Shown piece after piece: positions 32,870 to 35,471 of a stretch of 35,471 nt of DNA. The DNA lies in contig CAJMGO010000011.1 in NCBI GenBank assembly GCA_905212975.1, positions 1 through 35,471 on the forward strand. Direction: 5' to 3'. The notes below the pieces were generated by a model. The model saw nothing but the letters and a program-made list of their open reading frames with translations. It did no database searches and was not told the DNA's origin. Source of the DNA: CAJMGO01 sp900557305. Its GTDB lineage: Bacteria > Bacillota_I > Bacilli_A > RF39 > UBA660. The translations under genes and the position numbers were made by a program. How positions within the stretch are numbered: the first letter of the stretch is position 1; every line of letters begins with the position of its first letter.

Positions 32870-33950
32870 AATTTTCTTTATTTTTTTCTTTTTTACTATT
32901 TGATTTCATTTCTTCAAACTTTTTCATAACATCATCTTTAAAAAATTTATAAGAAGTTATACATGCTACAGCTAGTGGGAATGATGCCATTATTCCAATT
33001 ACTCCAAATAGTGAACCACCTATAAATATTGATATTATTACAATTAATGGATGAACATCATTTGTCTTACCATATACAAGTGGATTTATTACATAACTAT
33101 CCACAGCAGATAATACAGCAAAAGTAATAACAGTTCTTATAAATAATGCTGGGCTTACAACAAACGCTGTAATTGCTGCTACTATATTTGTCATTATTCC
33201 ACCAAAATATGGAATTAACCCAGAAATACAAGCCAAAAATCCTAATAATATTGCATTTGGATGTCCTATTATTTTATAGCATATACCATATTCAAAAAAA
33301 GATATAATCATTACTCTTATAAGTCCACTTAAGTAACTTCTCATTTCATGATCAAGTTCTCTTATAAATGAATAAACTTTATTTGATTTTAATCTCAAAA
33401 ATGTTTTAAATTCTTCTCTTATTTTATCCATATCTACTAAGAAATAAATCATTACTGCAAAGCAGATTAAAGACTTTGAAATAACAGAAAGTGAAATATT
33501 AATTAAATTTACTGCACTATTTGATACATATTTTCCTACAGATGTAATTATATTATTAAATACTTCAGATAATGATGTTTGAATAGAACCTATTTCAAAA
33601 TCAAAATCTACACTTAATTGCTTTACAAATGCCATTATTCCATTGAATAAACTATTTAATTGATTAAATAACATAGGCGCTAAAGTAATCCCCATAATTG
33701 CTATTACTCCAACTATTATAACAATTATTATCATTACCCCTAAAGCTTTAGGTATTTTATGATTCATCATAAAATTTAAAAATGGATATAAAGCATATGC
33801 TATTACGAATGCTAAAAATATAGGGAATAATAAATCAGTAAGTCTTCCTATTACTCCTATCCATAAATTACCAGTCTGATATACTAAATATACTATTAAA
33901 GCTAGTATACAAATATTTAACAATTTATAATCTAATTTATTTTTTGACAT
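32868..33950 (-). CDS. AI-2E family (PerM-like) membrane transporter
   Basis: 360 residues with about eight membrane helices. The family arrangement is seen: two N-terminal helices (FPIFLAFVIAYALYPFLNFM), a long periplasmic-type segment, then LIPYFGGIMTNIVAAITAF, DSYVINPLVYGKTNDVHPLIVIISIFIGGSLFGVIGI and a Lys-rich cytosolic tail. Members export small solutes or Na+; the role here is unknown. AGAGGAA precedes the ATG. It follows dtd directly (2 bases) and may share its transcript. Confidence 0.88.
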   Translation of the reverse strand: MSKNKLDYKLLNICILALIVYLVYQTGNLWIGVIGRLTDLLFPIFLAFVIAYALYPFLNFMMNHKIPKALGVMIIIVIIVGVIAIMGITLAPMLFNQLNSLFNGIMAFVKQLSVDFDFEIGSIQTSLSEVFNNIITSVGKYVSNSAVNLINISLSVISKSLICFAVMIYFLVDMDKIREEFKTFLRLKSNKVYSFIRELDHEMRSYLSGLIRVMIISFFEYGICYKIIGHPNAILLGFLACISGLIPYFGGIMTNIVAAITAFVVSPALFIRTVITFAVLSAVDSYVINPLVYGKTNDVHPLIVIISIFIGGSLFGVIGIMASFPLAVACITSYKFFKDDVMKKFEEMKSNSKKEKNKEN

Positions 33951-33952
33951 AA

Positions 33953-34390
33953 TTAATTCCTCTCTAGAATGATTGTTATAGGGCCATCATTTGTAATATT
34001 TACCCTCATATCACTTCTAAATATTCCTGTTTCAACGGTTATATATTTACTTAATTTTTGATTAAACTCATTATATAATTTTTCTGCATCTATATGATTC
34101 ATTGAATTAATATAACTTGGTCTATTACCTTTTCTTGTATCAGCATATAGAGTAAATTGAGAAATACTAAGTATTTTACCATTTACATCTAGTATACTTT
34201 TATTCATAATACCATTTTCATCATCGAATATTCTTAAATTAAGTATTTTATTTATAAGGTACTCTATTTGACTACTTCCATCAGTTTTAGAAAAACCAAC
34301 AAATATAACCATTCCTTTATCTATCTTACCTACAGTTTTATTATTTACACTAACACTAGATTCTAAACTTCTTTGTACTAAAATTTTCAT
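33953..34390 (-). CDS. dtd: D-aminoacyl-tRNA deacylase
   Basis: 145 residues, the normal size. It hydrolyses D-amino acids (and Gly) off tRNA. The SQFTLYADTRKGNRPSY motif (with the SQxTLxG-type start) and the C-terminal NDGPITIILE (NxGPxT) motif are present. The ATG overlaps the relA/spoT stop as ATGA, indicating translational coupling. Confidence 0.96.
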   Translation of the reverse strand: MKILVQRSLESSVSVNNKTVGKIDKGMVIFVGFSKTDGSSQIEYLINKILNLRIFDDENGIMNKSILDVNGKILSISQFTLYADTRKGNRPSYINSMNHIDAEKLYNEFNQKLSKYITVETGIFRSDMRVNITNDGPITIILERN

Positions 34391-35471
34391 CTAATTACTC
34401 TTTCTACATTTGTTACTTCTTTTATACTTCTAATATCATTTAAAAGTTTATTTAATTTTTCTATATTTGGTGTTAAAACTGTTAATTCTATATTCATACC
34501 ATCATTTTCATATATTGTATTAACCTTTTGAATAATAGTTTCACTATTTGATGTCTTAGATATTATTTTTATTAATATATCATCTTGTTTTAATGCATAT
34601 ACAATAATTTCTGATGGGTATTTTTTAGTAATATTTTCATTCCATCTTACGTTTATTAATCTTTCTTCTAAATCTTTAACATTTGGACAAATTGTTCTAT
34701 GAACAGTTATACCAGAACCTTTTGTTATATAACCAATTACAGGATCTCCAGGTATAGGTTTACAACAACTTGCTACATTAGCTTTAATTTCATCAACACC
34801 ATTTACTATTATTTCATTTTTAATAGATGTATTTATTTCTTGATTATTGTTTTGAGTCCTTTTTAGTATTAATTCCTCTTTTGTAGTATTTCCTTCCATA
34901 GCTATATTAATAACTACTCCAGGATTTAATTTACCATTTCCTATATTTACATATAATTCCTCTATATTATTATATTTATATTCTTCTAATGCTTTTCCTA
35001 TCACATCATCTTTATAAAAATCAGATAATGCAATCTTTCTTCTTTTTAATTCTTCTTTTAATATTTCTTCACCATTTTTTAAATATTCATCTTTATCAAT
35101 TCTATTGAAAAATGCTTTTATTTTATTTTTAGCTTGAGCTGTATTACAAAGTTGTAACCATTCTCTACTTGGACCTGGTGAATTTTGATTAGTTCTAATG
35201 CTTACTATATCATTATCTTTTAATTTATAATCAAGAGGTACTATAGAACCATTAACTGTAGCACCCACCATTTTATCTCCAACTTGACTATGAACTTTGT
35301 ATGCAAAATCTATTGGAGTTGAACCTTTTGATAGTTCAAGTACATCTCCTTTTGGAGTAAATACATAAATAGTATCTTTAAATAAATCTTCTGTTACATT
35401 ATGAACAAATTCTTCATCTGTTTGAGCTTCATTATTTAATTCGAGTATATTTCTAAATACTTGAAGTTTTT
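34387..35471 (-). CDS. relA: RelA/SpoT-family (p)ppGpp synthetase/hydrolase, C-terminal part
   Basis: The 5' end lies beyond the right edge. The window holds about 361 residues: the TGS domain (IYVFTPKGDVLELSKGSTPIDFAYKVHSQVGDKMVGATVNG), a helical region (SREWLQLCNTAQAKNKIKAFF), the conserved Cys region VASCCKPIPGDPVIGYIT with GITVHRTICPN, and a C-terminal ACT domain (last about 75 residues). The HD and synthetase domains are not visible. It makes or degrades the stringent-response alarmone on the ribosome. It is followed by dtd as is usual in Bacillota. It ends in TGA. Confidence 0.95.
   Translation of the reverse strand, partial: KLQVFRNILELNNEAQTDEEFVHNVTEDLFKDTIYVFTPKGDVLELSKGSTPIDFAYKVHSQVGDKMVGATVNGSIVPLDYKLKDNDIVSIRTNQNSPGPSREWLQLCNTAQAKNKIKAFFNRIDKDEYLKNGEEILKEELKRRKIALSDFYKDDVIGKALEEYKYNNIEELYVNIGNGKLNPGVVINIAMEGNTTKEELILKRTQNNNQEINTSIKNEIIVNGVDEIKANVASCCKPIPGDPVIGYITKGSGITVHRTICPNVKDLEERLINVRWNENITKKYPSEIIVYALKQDDILIKIISKTSNSETIIQKVNTIYENDGMNIELTVLTPNIEKLNKLLNDIRSIKEVTNVERVIR

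Noticed and set aside
3141..34389. TGA reassigned to tryptophan
   Set aside because: Only three genes end in TGA and one small gene reads on past it, which first suggested recoding. But every Trp codon I checked is TGG, all core genes are full length without internal TGA, and relA/dtd use a classic ATGA overlap. Scarcity of TGA is better explained by base composition and RF1 use.
1..35471. CRISPR arrays, insertion sequences or prophage
   Set aside because: No regularly spaced repeats, transposase, integrase or structural phage genes were seen.

Overview
The window is very AT-rich and codes like a low-G+C Bacillota (Firmicutes). The evidence is T-box leaders in front of pheST and a hisS/aspS operon, an infC-rpmI-rplT operon with a Firmicutes-type leader, strong AGGAGG ribosome sites, and a gerKA-gerKC-gerKB spore-germination operon. 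The archaeal-type AspRS and the compact layout would fit an uncultured, possibly gut-dwelling, spore-forming Bacilli/Clostridia lineage with a modest genome. That placement is inference. Almost everything is on the minus strand; only the gerK operon is on the plus strand.

Positions 1-12100 are accessory. The left end holds sparse small ORFs, including a 9-residue ORF closed by a strong terminator, then a decayed MATE-like transporter gene and an intact one. Next come a GNAT acetyltransferase, an unknown protein, a P-loop kinase paired with an ABC exporter half-transporter, and a two-gene ABC exporter whose nucleotide-binding domains carry the asymmetry of heterodimeric exporters. A small unknown gene family occurs twice here (11.4 and 7.3 kb), and both copies are interrupted by TGA. 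Its members, and two other genes, sit behind similar intergenic modules: a CACCA motif, then a hairpin with CGAAC/GTTCG arms, then a terminator. Two tRNA genes (Thr-CGT, Gln-CTG) close the region.

Positions 12100-15770 hold pheST under a T-box whose apparent specifier is TTC (Phe). Positions 15800-19520 hold the divergent gerKA-KC-KB operon, which converges on thymidylate kinase (tmk). An uncharacterised coiled-coil gene with its own consensus promoter follows.

Positions 21890-25174 are translation genes: infC-rpmI-rplT (infC probably starts at ATC; L20 has an added C-terminal domain), prmC and prfA. A protein made of five helicase-associated-type repeats follows. Positions 26637-31320 are a T-box operon: a SpoVK/CbxX-like AAA+ ATPase, hisS, an unknown 125-residue protein and an archaeal-type aspS. 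The T-box shows GACAT at the likely specifier position, where Asp (GAC) and His (CAT) codons overlap. The right end has pyk, an AI-2E-family membrane protein, dtd and the 3' part of a relA/spoT gene that runs off the window.

Several transcription units are packed so that a terminator arm also supplies, or directly abuts, the next gene's -35 box.
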